This document shows positions 33,403-42,403 of a stretch of DNA of 64,000 nt, in pieces. Source of the DNA: JBGSPQ01 sp964346765 (GTDB taxonomy: Bacteria > Patescibacteriota > Gracilibacteria > UBA1369); contig CAYFWB010000003.1 of the NCBI GenBank assembly GCA_964346765.1, positions 85,333-149,332 of the forward strand, read 5' to 3'. A model generated the notes under the pieces. That model had not been told where the DNA came from. It did not search any database and saw only the letters and a program-made list of their open reading frames with translations. The translations under genes were made by a program, and so were the position numbers. How positions within the stretch are numbered: the stretch's first letter is position 1; each line of letters begins with the position of its first letter.

Positions 33403-34869
33403 GTGAATACAAAAACAAACACATTTATCAGTTTTTCAAAAAAAACAATGGCCATAGCTATTTGCATGGTGTGTGTATTGCTTTTAAGCACATTGGTTAC
33501 AACGGCCGCTCCTCCGCCCGGCACAACCACGACGCCTTACACGGTTTCCTACAGTGCCAAGCTGGCCGACTCGGTGGGAACGCCAATTACAACAACCCAA
33601 CAAATTCGCTTCAGCCTTTGGAGCGACGCGGACGTCGACCCGACCGATTATCTTGGTTCCGGCGCCATTGACCCCCTTGCCGGAGGTTTTTCCGGCTGGC
33701 GGGAAACGCATAACGTAACACCAGATTCAAACGGTCTTTTCCATTTACAGCTAGGTTCGATCAACACTCTTCCCAACTTCACCGTACCGAATCACATATA
33801 TTTGCAGGTGGATGTTAAAGCAAATGGCGCGCCCGATACAAGCTACGAAACACTGGATCCGGATGGTAACACAGCCAATTTAACAGACCGACATCCGGTT
33901 AACTCAACCGCCTTCGCCATCAATTCGGACACGGTTGACAACCGCGATGTAGGACTGAATGCGGGCGAAATTCCCTATCTGGACGGGTCTGCCCAGCTAC
34001 CAGTCTCAACCATCCCGGGCGGTACCGATGAGGACAGTTTCATATTGGATTTTGATAATTCGGTAGCCGCACCCGGCACAATTTCACTGCAATTTGGAGG
34101 CACGCTGGCAAAAAGTCTGGAATACGACCTGGCGGCAAACTATTTCAATTTTAACGATCACGTAAATGTAAGCGGGGATTTAACGGTAACCGGTAGTGCC
34201 GATTTTTCGTCCTCTTCCGAGTTTCACATGAGGGAAGTCGCCGATGAAGCACTGGCAGATTGTACCACTGTTGACGAACTTGTTTTGGACACGACTGAAA
34301 ATCGAATATACAGTTGTAGCTCTCCGGGATCCCCGGGTACATGGGTGGCTGTGAGCGGAACGGCAGGAAGTTCATACAATCAAAGCATCTCTTTCGAACC
34401 CGAATACGACGGAGTCGTTTATGACCAGGACGGTACAAACAACAGAGGAAAACTGGAAATCAAATTCGCAGATACAGACGGAGTACCCGGTAACGGCAAT
34501 TATAATTACTATCTTTGGACGACCCGAAACTCTTCCAGGCAAGATATAGATTTAACCATTAGAACCCGCATTCCCGAAGGATTCACAGGATGGCAGGCCG
34601 TTCCCGTAAACTTTACTTATAGAACTCAGACCGGACTTTTAGCGGACAATCAAATCGATATTACGATTGAAGATACAAACGGTAATCCCGTTACTCTCAC
34701 CGGCGCTTCCGCGCTTGTGAATACGGCATGGAATACAACAAACATAACCTATGCCGGAGCCCCCGTATGGGCACCGGGACAACCGATCACAATCAAAATA
34801 AAACTCTCAGCGACCTCTGCCGGAGCCGCGTATGCCGGCAATTTAAAACTAAACTACGCGGGCTTATAA
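33403..34869 (+). CDS. Exported modular fibre-like protein A
   Basis: 488 residues, GTG start; an ATG at 33448 (MAIAICMVCVLLLSTLV) is an alternative. A signal peptide ends near TTAAPPPG. Residues about 45-180 form a beta-rich domain with IRFSLWSDADVDPTDYLGSG, NVTPDSNGLFHLQLGS and YLQVDVKANG, a domain type found next to tail-fibre-like stalks. A short module with ISLQFGGTLAKSLEYDLAAN and LTVTGSADFSS follows, then VDELVLDTTENRIYSC with a Cys pair. The C-terminal ~170 residues (FEPEYDGVVYDQDGTNNRGK ... YLWTTRNSSRQDIDLTIRTR) recur in the next gene. Likely surface-exposed; unknown binding partner. Confidence 0.85.
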   Translation: MNTKTNTFISFSKKTMAIAICMVCVLLLSTLVTTAAPPPGTTTTPYTVSYSAKLADSVGTPITTTQQIRFSLWSDADVDPTDYLGSGAIDPLAGGFSGWRETHNVTPDSNGLFHLQLGSINTLPNFTVPNHIYLQVDVKANGAPDTSYETLDPDGNTANLTDRHPVNSTAFAINSDTVDNRDVGLNAGEIPYLDGSAQLPVSTIPGGTDEDSFILDFDNSVAAPGTISLQFGGTLAKSLEYDLAANYFNFNDHVNVSGDLTVTGSADFSSSSEFHMREVADEALADCTTVDELVLDTTENRIYSCSSPGSPGTWVAVSGTAGSSYNQSISFEPEYDGVVYDQDGTNNRGKLEIKFADTDGVPGNGNYNYYLWTTRNSSRQDIDLTIRTRIPEGFTGWQAVPVNFTYRTQTGLLADNQIDITIEDTNGNPVTLTGASALVNTAWNTTNITYAGAPVWAPGQPITIKIKLSATSAGAAYAGNLKLNYAGL

Positions 34870-34915
34870 AAAAATATATATATTCATTTTAATATTTCAT
34901 AACCCAACAATTAAG

Positions 34916-36706
34916 ATGAAAAACAAAAACAGATCTTTATTGGGACGTTTAGTCTCAACAGCGGGAGCGTTGCTTCTTGGCATCATGCTCCTTACAAACA
35001 CCGCTTCTGCGGCGATCTTATTTCAGGATGACGCGTTTCATGAAATCCCATCCGAAGCACTGATGATTGATTCAGATGGAGCTGGTGCCGTGGATAGCGC
35101 TATCCAGTTTGGATCCGATACAATAGCGTCGGAAAATGGTACCATCACATGGAATATCACGACCAATACTTTCGATTTCGACCACTCGGTTGATATAACG
35201 GGAGGATTAAGTGCCGACGGTGATGTCGATTTCAGCGGATCAACGTCCACCAGAGTCAGAGAAGACGCTGATCCTGGCAGCAACGCAACTTGTACTACAG
35301 TGGGAGAATTGATCGTGGACACAACTGATCAGGAGGTACAAATATGTACTGCCACCGGTACACCCGGAACCTGGACAACCTTGCCCGCCGGAGACGCCGA
35401 CACACTTGACGGCCTGGACAGCGCTCAATTTCTAAGAAGCGACACTTCCGATGCATACACAAGTGGCACACTTACTCTTAATTCCGGTACAACACTGAAT
35501 GCCAACGGCGATGTTGATTTTAGCAATGCGACCAGTTTTCTGGTTACCGGAGGAGCGGCCAATCCCGCCACATGTACTGAAGGAGAAATATTTTACAATT
35601 CAACCACCAACATCCTTTACGTTTGTTCAGCGACCGATACATGGAGTTCCGCCGGCCCCCAGGACTTTGAAAGTGTTTATACAACTGACTCCGATGGAGT
35701 ACTAACCACGAGTAACGGTGATTTTTCAGTTGCCACCGGAACAGGTGAATTTGATGTTACTTCTACCGGCATTATCGATTTCAATGCCGGAAGTTTTGAC
35801 ATCGATTTAAGCGGAGCTTTAAGTGTTGACGCCGTAGGAGCTTCTAATGTCACGACAGATTCCGGCAATTTAACGCTATCAACCACAACATCGGGTGATG
35901 TCGCACTAAGCGGCGCCGATGACGTTACATTAACCGCCGGCGACGACGTGCTTTTGGACGACGCTCAGTTGACTTCCCCCGTTCAATTGACTGAAACGGC
36001 AACGGGGATCGATGCTGAATACGGCACAAACGGTATAGTTGATACCTTCAATGTTCTTACGGATTATACCGCGGGAGACGGCGCCGACATTGTAGGTGTT
36101 GAAGACGGTTCATTAACCAACATAGGTTTGGCCAACTCTTCCAGTGTACAAGACGCCTTGGAAGGACTGGATTCTGCTGTTGAAGGCGCATCGGATAATA
36201 ATGAAGTACTCACTTTTTACCCTGAATATCCCGACACTGTGGTCTACCAGGACGGAAGTAACAATAGAGGAAAGCTAGAAGCCGATTACGACGACAGCAA
36301 TGACGAACATTATTATAGATGGACAACAAGAAGACCCGCAACTCAGGACATTGATCTTCGATTCAGATTCGCTCTTCCTGCGGACTTTCTTGATGTAAAC
36401 GATTTAACCTATAAATATAGAACAGGTAGCGGAGTCGAAGCTGATAATAATGTGGAGATTGGTTTGTATAACGCCACAGATGAAACCGCGGGCAGTCCGA
36501 CTCTTTGCGGCTCCGACACTTCTAATACCAGCGCCGGCTCATGGTCTACGGGCACAATAGCCGAAGCCACCCTGGAAACAGGTTGTACGGGAGGAACTTC
36601 TTTGGATGCCGAAGATATTGTGGAATTGGCGATCAAACTTCTTGATAACAACGGAGGAGCCGATTATGCCGACGTTGGCGTTTTATCCCTGGGATACGAC
36701 AATTAA
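34916..36706 (+). CDS. Exported modular fibre-like protein B
   Basis: 596 residues with a signal peptide (about 1-32, GALLLGIMLLTNTASAA). It repeats the modules of protein A: IQFGSDTIASENGTITWNIT and FDFDHSVDITGG, two Cys-containing modules (VGELIVDTTDQEVQICTATG and EGEIFYNSTTNILYVCSATD), then a Thr/Ser/Asp-rich segment of short beta repeats (SGNLTLSTTTSGDVALSGAD) typical of a fibre shaft. The C-terminal domain (YPEYPDTVVYQDGSNNRGKL ... YYRWTTRRPATQDIDLRFRF) is the paralogue of that in protein A. 46 bases after gene A, 15 before gene C; probably one operon. Confidence 0.85.
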   Translation: MKNKNRSLLGRLVSTAGALLLGIMLLTNTASAAILFQDDAFHEIPSEALMIDSDGAGAVDSAIQFGSDTIASENGTITWNITTNTFDFDHSVDITGGLSADGDVDFSGSTSTRVREDADPGSNATCTTVGELIVDTTDQEVQICTATGTPGTWTTLPAGDADTLDGLDSAQFLRSDTSDAYTSGTLTLNSGTTLNANGDVDFSNATSFLVTGGAANPATCTEGEIFYNSTTNILYVCSATDTWSSAGPQDFESVYTTDSDGVLTTSNGDFSVATGTGEFDVTSTGIIDFNAGSFDIDLSGALSVDAVGASNVTTDSGNLTLSTTTSGDVALSGADDVTLTAGDDVLLDDAQLTSPVQLTETATGIDAEYGTNGIVDTFNVLTDYTAGDGADIVGVEDGSLTNIGLANSSSVQDALEGLDSAVEGASDNNEVLTFYPEYPDTVVYQDGSNNRGKLEADYDDSNDEHYYRWTTRRPATQDIDLRFRFALPADFLDVNDLTYKYRTGSGVEADNNVEIGLYNATDETAGSPTLCGSDTSNTSAGSWSTGTIAEATLETGCTGGTSLDAEDIVELAIKLLDNNGGADYADVGVLSLGYDN

Positions 36707-36721
36707 TAACCTTATCGTTAA

Positions 36722-39469
36722 ATGGAAAGCAAAGAACTGAAAATCATTTTTGGACATCTGATAATCGCCTTGTTGGTGATAGCTATGACTGTATTCAGTT
36801 TGAATACGGCAAACGCTTCAATAATCATCTTCCAGAATGACGATTCGGGGGACTTTGCTTCCGATGGTATTGTGCTTAATGTGGATGATCAGGCTTCGGA
36901 CAGTGTTTTTATCCAGTTTGGTTCTGTAATCGCTGAAACACTCAAGTGGAGCATAATAAATTCGCAATTTGAGATTAGTAATGATCTGGATTTAACAGAT
37001 CATCAACTCAAAACCGCACGCATGGAAAATGTCGCCGCCCTACCGGGCGGCTCCTTGGGACTTAGCCCCTCATCGGCCGGCCGGTTCGTGCTGTTAACCG
37101 CGACCGACTCTGTCGCTCCGGGGTGTACAACTTCTGCCTGTAGTCCGGGCAGTTATGTCTGGAACGGCACAACGTGGGAAAAAATGTCTTCAATCATTTC
37201 ATCGGGCGGAGGATCGGATAAAATCGTAACTGTGGGGCCGGCCGGCCGTGATTACACGACAATTTCCGCCGCCTCGTCCTATTTAAACGCCGGCTCGGGC
37301 GGTGAAATCTGGCTTGATCCAGGATATCACAACGTAACTTCAAGTATCAATCTGGACAACATCAAACTAAAAGGAGCGGATGACAAACTAACCACGGTCT
37401 ACATTGGTGGAAGCGGCATTTTTCAGGTTAGAAACACCAAGTTCAAAGACCTGACTATTGAGTTGGACGCTGCGATAACCTCGGACATGGGGCTCGATGC
37501 TCTACCGGACAATTCGGTCGGGTACAGTCTTGAATTTGAACAAACCGACATAAAGATACCTCCCGGTAAAGTACTTCTGGACAGCACCGCCGCGACAGCT
37601 CCAAAAATCGTTGCCCAATTCGAAAACAGCAGTCAATCAAGTGGTGGCGGCAGCCTGGTCAAAACGGTTGCCTTGGCGAATCTTTTTAACACCAGTTTTT
37701 TTAAAGTCATAGATAAAAGCGGTGTCAATCCACTTAAAATGGCCGACTGGAACGTTACTGTGACGGGAGGTGGAGCAGTGCAAACAAGCGGCACAATCAG
37801 CGCGACTCCGAACAGAATCATCGAGGTGACGCCGGGAATGGACATACAGGCCGCTATCGACAGTCTGGGGGCGTCGGGAGGAACGATCAAACTGTTGGTG
37901 GGAACGCACGAGTTAACTAACTCAATATTTATTAATAATGACAATATTACTCTGACCGGAGAAGGACCGAGTACAATTTTGCAAGCCTCTGCATCAACAT
38001 GGATTGGAGGGGTGACCAATAATGACGCCCTGATTCAAGTCGGATCATCTGCCGGCAATGCACCGGGAAGCAATGTAATAATAAGGAACCTTCAGCTTAA
38101 AGTTGAGCCGAATATCCACGGTATACAGGTCAATGGAGGAGTCGAAATAAAGGTTATGGATAATCTTATCGAATCGACCGGAGCAAAATTTAATACCAGG
38201 GTGGGACTTCTTTTCACGGACAGCACGGCTGAAGCCGGAAGACGATTCATGTCCGCCCGCAATTATATTAATTCCAGCAGTTCTGCAAACCGTTGGGTGG
38301 ATGGAGTGCATTTTGATGGTAACGCGGATTTTATCGGTCAACTTTTTGGATACGGCAATGGTATTACGGACAGCATTATCAATGAAACAATAGTGGCCGA
38401 GGCTCAGGAAACCAGTTATGCCTTTTCGCAGGTCACAACTTCCGGAATTTTTTCAAACCGCGCAAGGGATTTGGCCAGCAACCCCGGAGCTTTTGGAATG
38501 TTCCTGAATGATTGTAGAGATGTAATTGTCGTAAATAACACAATGGAGGGCGCAAGCGCTTCTGCTAACGGCATAACATTATTTGATAATGTTGATAATT
38601 CGGTTTTTCTTGGTAATACCGTACGCGGAGGGCCGGTTAATTTTAACGTGGGTATAGAAATTTCTAACTCTACCAGTCAAAGAAACATTGTAACTAATAA
38701 TCAATTCGCGAATGTAAATCAGAGAGTTATTGATAATGGTACAGATACTAAGTTGGAAACTCTGCATCACAGGTCTGTAAACGATCCGACAAGCGGAGAC
38801 GACATAACAAACGGTTTCGAAATCGGAACCATCTGGATTAATACGGCGAGTCAAAATGCTTGGATCTCAGTGGATCACACGGCGGGCGCCGCTGTCTGGA
38901 AGCAGATAGACGCGGCCGGCGGATTAACCGTCAGCTCAACACCGCCCGCAACTTGTAACGCCGGTAACAGCGGTGCCCAGTTTATGGATAGCGACTCTGG
39001 AATAGTGTACGTCTGCGACACTTCAAACGGTCGCAATAAATGGCTCGGCCAAAGCGAAATAGTGCTTTGGGGCGACGAAAACGGCAATTGTAATTCCGGT
39101 TCCGACGTCGGCGACAATAATTGTACTGTTGACTGGGGTAACGGACTCGGTTCGGACAATGGAACAGTAGGTTTTTATTTACCCTACGACGCCACGGTTA
39201 CAGGTTACGGTTTTTCCGCCGATAATGATTCGTGCTTTACAGGATCATTCGACGTCGAAATTTGGAGCTCTCCAAACAATAGCAATGATAACACGTATTC
39301 TTTCGCCGGTAACGCCGCCACCGGACTAAACGGCGAAGCCCATAACTCTAATTCCCTGAATCTTGATTTAGACGGAAACAGGTACATCATCTGGGGAATA
39401 GACAATAACTGCGGTCAAAACATAGACGATTTCAATGTTGTCCTTTATCTGCGCTACAGAAACCCATAA
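36722..39469 (+). CDS. Exported protein C with right-handed beta-helix (pectate-lyase-like) domains
   Basis: 915 residues. A signal or anchor (about 12-32, LIIALLVIAMTVFSLNTANA) precedes the shared module IQFGSVIAETLKWSII. Two parallel beta-helix stretches follow: one opening with YTTISAASSYLNAGSGGEIW and LDPGYHNVTSSINLDN, and one opening with TPGMDIQAAIDSLGASGGTI, KLLVGTHELTNSIFINND and NITLTGEGPSTIL, continuing with repeated NxI/NxF turns to about residue 660. Then a Cys module (SGAQFMDSDSGIVYVCDTSN) and a C-terminal beta domain (FYLPYDATVTGYGFSADNDS). Beta-helices of this kind bind or cleave polysaccharide (phage tailspikes, pectate lyases); no catalytic residues can be assigned. Likely glycan-binding surface protein. 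Confidence 0.85.
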   Translation: MESKELKIIFGHLIIALLVIAMTVFSLNTANASIIIFQNDDSGDFASDGIVLNVDDQASDSVFIQFGSVIAETLKWSIINSQFEISNDLDLTDHQLKTARMENVAALPGGSLGLSPSSAGRFVLLTATDSVAPGCTTSACSPGSYVWNGTTWEKMSSIISSGGGSDKIVTVGPAGRDYTTISAASSYLNAGSGGEIWLDPGYHNVTSSINLDNIKLKGADDKLTTVYIGGSGIFQVRNTKFKDLTIELDAAITSDMGLDALPDNSVGYSLEFEQTDIKIPPGKVLLDSTAATAPKIVAQFENSSQSSGGGSLVKTVALANLFNTSFFKVIDKSGVNPLKMADWNVTVTGGGAVQTSGTISATPNRIIEVTPGMDIQAAIDSLGASGGTIKLLVGTHELTNSIFINNDNITLTGEGPSTILQASASTWIGGVTNNDALIQVGSSAGNAPGSNVIIRNLQLKVEPNIHGIQVNGGVEIKVMDNLIESTGAKFNTRVGLLFTDSTAEAGRRFMSARNYINSSSSANRWVDGVHFDGNADFIGQLFGYGNGITDSIINETIVAEAQETSYAFSQVTTSGIFSNRARDLASNPGAFGMFLNDCRDVIVVNNTMEGASASANGITLFDNVDNSVFLGNTVRGGPVNFNVGIEISNSTSQRNIVTNNQFANVNQRVIDNGTDTKLETLHHRSVNDPTSGDDITNGFEIGTIWINTASQNAWISVDHTAGAAVWKQIDAAGGLTVSSTPPATCNAGNSGAQFMDSDSGIVYVCDTSNGRNKWLGQSEIVLWGDENGNCNSGSDVGDNNCTVDWGNGLGSDNGTVGFYLPYDATVTGYGFSADNDSCFTGSFDVEIWSSPNNSNDNTYSFAGNAATGLNGEAHNSNSLNLDLDGNRYIIWGIDNNCGQNIDDFNVVLYLRYRNP

Positions 39470-39470
39470 A

Positions 39471-40118
39471 ATGCATAAATCAATCATAAAAATTTTTCTT
39501 ATTTTAACACTGCTGTTTTCCCAGCTTCAGACCGTTTACGCGATAAATTTGGGCAGAGTCATATATGATAGTGAAACACCTAAGATGGCTCCCGCAGACG
39601 AGCCGTCTTGGGAGGAGCAATTAAATGGTGAAGACGATGATCAGATAAACACTTTTTTAAATAACGAACAAAATCTATCAGATTTTGCCGCAAATAATAA
39701 TGATCCCGAACCAAGCGCCGACCCCGCAAAGTCGGCCCCGGAGCAAGACAAACAAACGGAGGAAAACAAAACAGAAGAACCTGCCAAAGTTGTCACAATA
39801 GTTAAGCACGTTTACGAAGATCCGCCGCCGGCCGATCCTCAAACCTCAAATGCTGATGAAGAAACAATTCAAAAAGACTCCACTGAACTGCAGGCCTCTA
39901 CTATCAGAGATACAGTCCGGCCGATAGTGGATCAACTCAGCACCAAAGTTACCGACCTTGAAACAAAAGTGGAAGCAACGGGAACCACTCTTCAAAATAT
40001 AATACTTATTGTATTGGTGGTTATGCTCTGTTTGCTAACGCTCAGAAGCGAAGTCAGATTTCAAAGATTGGCTGATCAATATGACAGATTAAAGAAGAAA
40101 AAACATAGTAACAAGTAA
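39471..40118 (+). CDS. Exported/anchored acidic protein with C-terminal membrane segment
   Basis: 215 residues from the ATG at 39471, one base after the previous stop; a TTG start 36 bases upstream inside the previous gene was rejected because the signal peptide MHKSIIKIFLILTLLFSQLQ follows this ATG directly. An acidic, Pro-rich, low-complexity spacer (about 30-150) leads to a short coiled coil (VDQLSTKVTDLETKVEATG) and a membrane segment near 178-196 (NIILIVLVVMLCLLTLRSEV) with a basic cytoplasmic tail. It resembles the repeat protein at 2933 in layout: signal, extended spacer, membrane anchor. Coupled to the fibre-like operon. Confidence 0.8.
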   Translation: MHKSIIKIFLILTLLFSQLQTVYAINLGRVIYDSETPKMAPADEPSWEEQLNGEDDDQINTFLNNEQNLSDFAANNNDPEPSADPAKSAPEQDKQTEENKTEEPAKVVTIVKHVYEDPPPADPQTSNADEETIQKDSTELQASTIRDTVRPIVDQLSTKVTDLETKVEATGTTLQNIILIVLVVMLCLLTLRSEVRFQRLADQYDRLKKKKHSNK

Positions 40119-40154
40119 CGTAATTTTCGCGCGAGAATAATAATCCGTTACTTG
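40112..40154 (+). promoter_or_regulatory. Large nested inverted repeat overlapping a stop codon and promoter
   Basis: CAAGTAACG (40112-40120) and CGTTACTTG (40146-40154) are perfect 9-base arms. Inside, ATTTTCG-CG-CGAGAAT forms a second hairpin. The structure contains the stop of the preceding gene and ends 2 bases before the -35 of the next promoter. No T-run follows. Confidence 0.5.
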
Positions 40155-40156
40155 AT

Positions 40157-40185
40157 TTGTGGAATAAGCCCAAAAGTAATATAAT
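40157..40185 (+). promoter_or_regulatory. Promoter of the polytopic membrane protein gene, probably leaderless
   Basis: TTGTGG (40157-40162), 17-base spacer, TATAAT (40180-40185). The ATG at 40193 is 8 bases after the -10, so the transcript would begin at or next to the start codon. The in-frame TTG at 40157 is part of the -35, not a start. Confidence 0.55.
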
Positions 40186-40192
40186 TACAGGC

Positions 40193-41308
40193 ATGATCAA
40201 ATACGTCCCCATAATTATTTTTCTTTTCCTAATTGAATATCAGGTCTTTATGTCCCCCGGGGAGGTGTCATATCTATCCGCTGTCGGTTTTATTGCACTT
40301 TCTCTGTATCACGTATGGAACAGTAGAAAAGGTTACCGTGTTTATGAAGAAAAGGTTACTAAAAAAACAAAGAAAAAAATCGAAAAAATCATGGCGGAGC
40401 ATAAAACAACCGCTATCATAATTGCTTCTTTATATGTCTTTTTAATAGGTCTTTCAATTTTTGTTCTGCACGATTTTGGCAATCGGATAGTTGCAATATT
40501 ATTCGTGACAGCTACGGCTTTGATCGGACTATCCACATACGAAATTCTTCATAAAGCAAGCACAAATGATATAAACGGTGAGTCAACATCATTCGATAAA
40601 CCCAACAAAATCAGGGATTTTACAATCCCGATGATCTTTTTATATACCTTAAGCTACCTGCTCAGCATTTACGTGGGGGCAAGCTTGGCATATCAATTCA
40701 TTTTAGCTTTGGCTGTACTGGTGCTTTTTGACATCATTCGCGGAGGCTGGAAGCTGACCAAATTGTACGAATTAAAACAGATAAGCGACCGGGACGTTAA
40801 ACATTATCTTTTCCACAGGTGGAGCAAATATCTGAACTTTTTCCTGACAGTCTGGTATTTCATTGTACTTCATCAGGCAGGTGTAATTACCGAAACCCAG
40901 CAATATGTTTTAATGTACGCATTTTTGGTCATATTTATTTTATTCATTAATAGAATGGCATCAAAATTCAGTGCCAAAAAACTGCTGATCACAATCATTA
41001 TGGCAGGTGTCATCACGTTTATAGACCCGCTTTTAAACATGGTAACGGGTATTAATCTTCCGCATTACCTGATTGCAATAATACTGTTAATATTTTTTGA
41101 TATAATTGATCAGTATTTCCACACTTTTGAATACAGTGAAAAGCCATTCAAAATGTGGCGGCGAAAAACTGTTATTTACCTTTTTGTTACCATTTTTATA
41201 GTACAGTTGAACATTATTGAGCAAAATCCCAAATGGAACGTGGATTCATTTTTTACGTCTATATTAGGCGGTGATCAAGGAGTTGAAGTACAGATAGTTA
41301 ATCCATAA
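40193..41308 (+). CDS. Polytopic membrane protein of unknown function
   Basis: 371 residues from the ATG at 40193. About ten hydrophobic segments are visible, for example YVPIIIFLFLIEYQVF, TAIIIASLYVFLIGLSIFVL, IVAILFVTATALIGLSTYEI, IPMIFLYTLSYLLSIYVG, FILALAVLVLFDIIRG and LIAIILLIFFDIIDQYF. Charged loops are short and basic on the cytoplasmic side. No transporter motif recognised. Stands between the fibre-like operon and the SLH genes; it might help export or anchor surface proteins, but nothing in the sequence proves that. Confidence 0.82.
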   Translation: MIKYVPIIIFLFLIEYQVFMSPGEVSYLSAVGFIALSLYHVWNSRKGYRVYEEKVTKKTKKKIEKIMAEHKTTAIIIASLYVFLIGLSIFVLHDFGNRIVAILFVTATALIGLSTYEILHKASTNDINGESTSFDKPNKIRDFTIPMIFLYTLSYLLSIYVGASLAYQFILALAVLVLFDIIRGGWKLTKLYELKQISDRDVKHYLFHRWSKYLNFFLTVWYFIVLHQAGVITETQQYVLMYAFLVIFILFINRMASKFSAKKLLITIIMAGVITFIDPLLNMVTGINLPHYLIAIILLIFFDIIDQYFHTFEYSEKPFKMWRRKTVIYLFVTIFIVQLNIIEQNPKWNVDSFFTSILGGDQGVEVQIVNP

Positions 41309-41349
41309 AGAATAAAAAATGCTAATCATGCCTCCGTGGCAGATCCTTA

Positions 41350-41379
41350 TTGGAAAACTGAAACAAAACGGTCTATAAT
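41350..41379 (+). promoter_or_regulatory. Promoter of the SLH genes
   Basis: TTGGAA (41350-41355), 18-base spacer, TATAAT (41374-41379), 41 bases before the ATG at 41420. Confidence 0.5.
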
Positions 41380-41419
41380 AAGTTGTACGAATTGTATTAA
41401 TTAATGACCATCATAACCT

Positions 41420-42394
41420 ATGAAAAGACGATTTTTAATTAGCATGACGATCACGCTATTGATCGGGGCTCAAGGAGCAATGGCGTCTTTTTCCGATTTA
41501 CCGCTAACGCATGAGCATTATGTCGCCGTCAATTATTTAAATGAGGTCGGCATTATTAGCGGATACGAAGACGGGACTTACAAACCGGAACAGTTGATCA
41601 ATCGCGCGGAGGCGTTAAAAATTATTCTCGAAGGGAGTGGCATTGAAACACCCGAGCAAGTGGAATCATCTGAATTTACAGACGTAAACGCCGATGAGTG
41701 GTTTGCTACATACATTGTCGGTGCAAAGCAGATCGGTATAGTAAACGGCAACCCGGACGGGACCTTTGCTCCCGGTAGAAATGTGAACCGCGCCGAATTT
41801 GTAAAAATGATTTTAGAGGCCAATAAATTTAATCCCGAAAAGTGGCAGGGGCTGCAAATGTTCCCCGACGTAGCGGAAGATACCTGGTTTACATCTTACA
41901 TGAATTATGGCGGACAGGCGGGATTGATCACGCAAGATCAGGAAGGAAATTTAAATCCCGGTGAAGAAATCGACAGGGGCGAAGTAGCCGAAATCATGTA
42001 TATAATGAAAGTTATTTTGAAAGGAGAAAATACTCAATTTTTGGTTACGCAGGCAGAAAATCAAATGGCGCAGATAGATATTTACATAGGCGAAAACAAA
42101 CCTCTTACCGCTAAGCGCGCTTCCGAACTGGCTGTTGATATGACTCAACAGGCATACAAAAACATGCCGGAAGATGCGGTTGTTTTGGGGGCGGCAAAAT
42201 TGGCGCGAGCCTATGATTTTCTTACAAACGCCTATATAGCGGGTATAGATCAGGCTTATGCCGAAACACAGGAATGGGCCGATAAAGCCATAGCCAAAGC
42301 TACCGAAGCCTGGGAGGTTAATAACGACACTCAAGAACTGGCCAGACACATTAAAGACAGAGCCAACGAAATCATAAGTCAGATACCGGAATAA
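41420..42394 (+). CDS. S-layer homology (SLH) domain protein 1
   Basis: 324 residues. Signal peptide (about 1-22, LISMTITLLIGAQGAMAS) then three SLH domains: FSDLPLTHEHYVAVNYLNEV with GIISGYEDGTYKPEQLINRA, FTDVNADEWFATYIVGAKQI with GNPDGTFAPGRNVNRAE, and FPDVAEDTWFTSYMNYGGQA. The first two carry the complete GYxDGTF-type and NRAE motifs. The third is degenerate. SLH trimers bind pyruvylated secondary wall polymers. The C-terminal ~115 residues are helical (TPR-like) and shared with the next gene. Ten bases separate the two genes. Confidence 0.93.
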   Translation: MKRRFLISMTITLLIGAQGAMASFSDLPLTHEHYVAVNYLNEVGIISGYEDGTYKPEQLINRAEALKIILEGSGIETPEQVESSEFTDVNADEWFATYIVGAKQIGIVNGNPDGTFAPGRNVNRAEFVKMILEANKFNPEKWQGLQMFPDVAEDTWFTSYMNYGGQAGLITQDQEGNLNPGEEIDRGEVAEIMYIMKVILKGENTQFLVTQAENQMAQIDIYIGENKPLTAKRASELAVDMTQQAYKNMPEDAVVLGAAKLARAYDFLTNAYIAGIDQAYAETQEWADKAIAKATEAWEVNNDTQELARHIKDRANEIISQIPE

Positions 42395-42403
42395 CAATAA
42401 ATA

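Noticed and set aside
37060..37250. GGCCGGCCG motifs as further copies of the palindromic element
   Set aside because: They are short, lack the CTTCCC arms and fall in normal codons of the beta-helix protein.
33403..39469. Prophage tail-fibre region
   Set aside because: Each gene has its own signal peptide, and no capsid, terminase, integrase or other phage gene is present.
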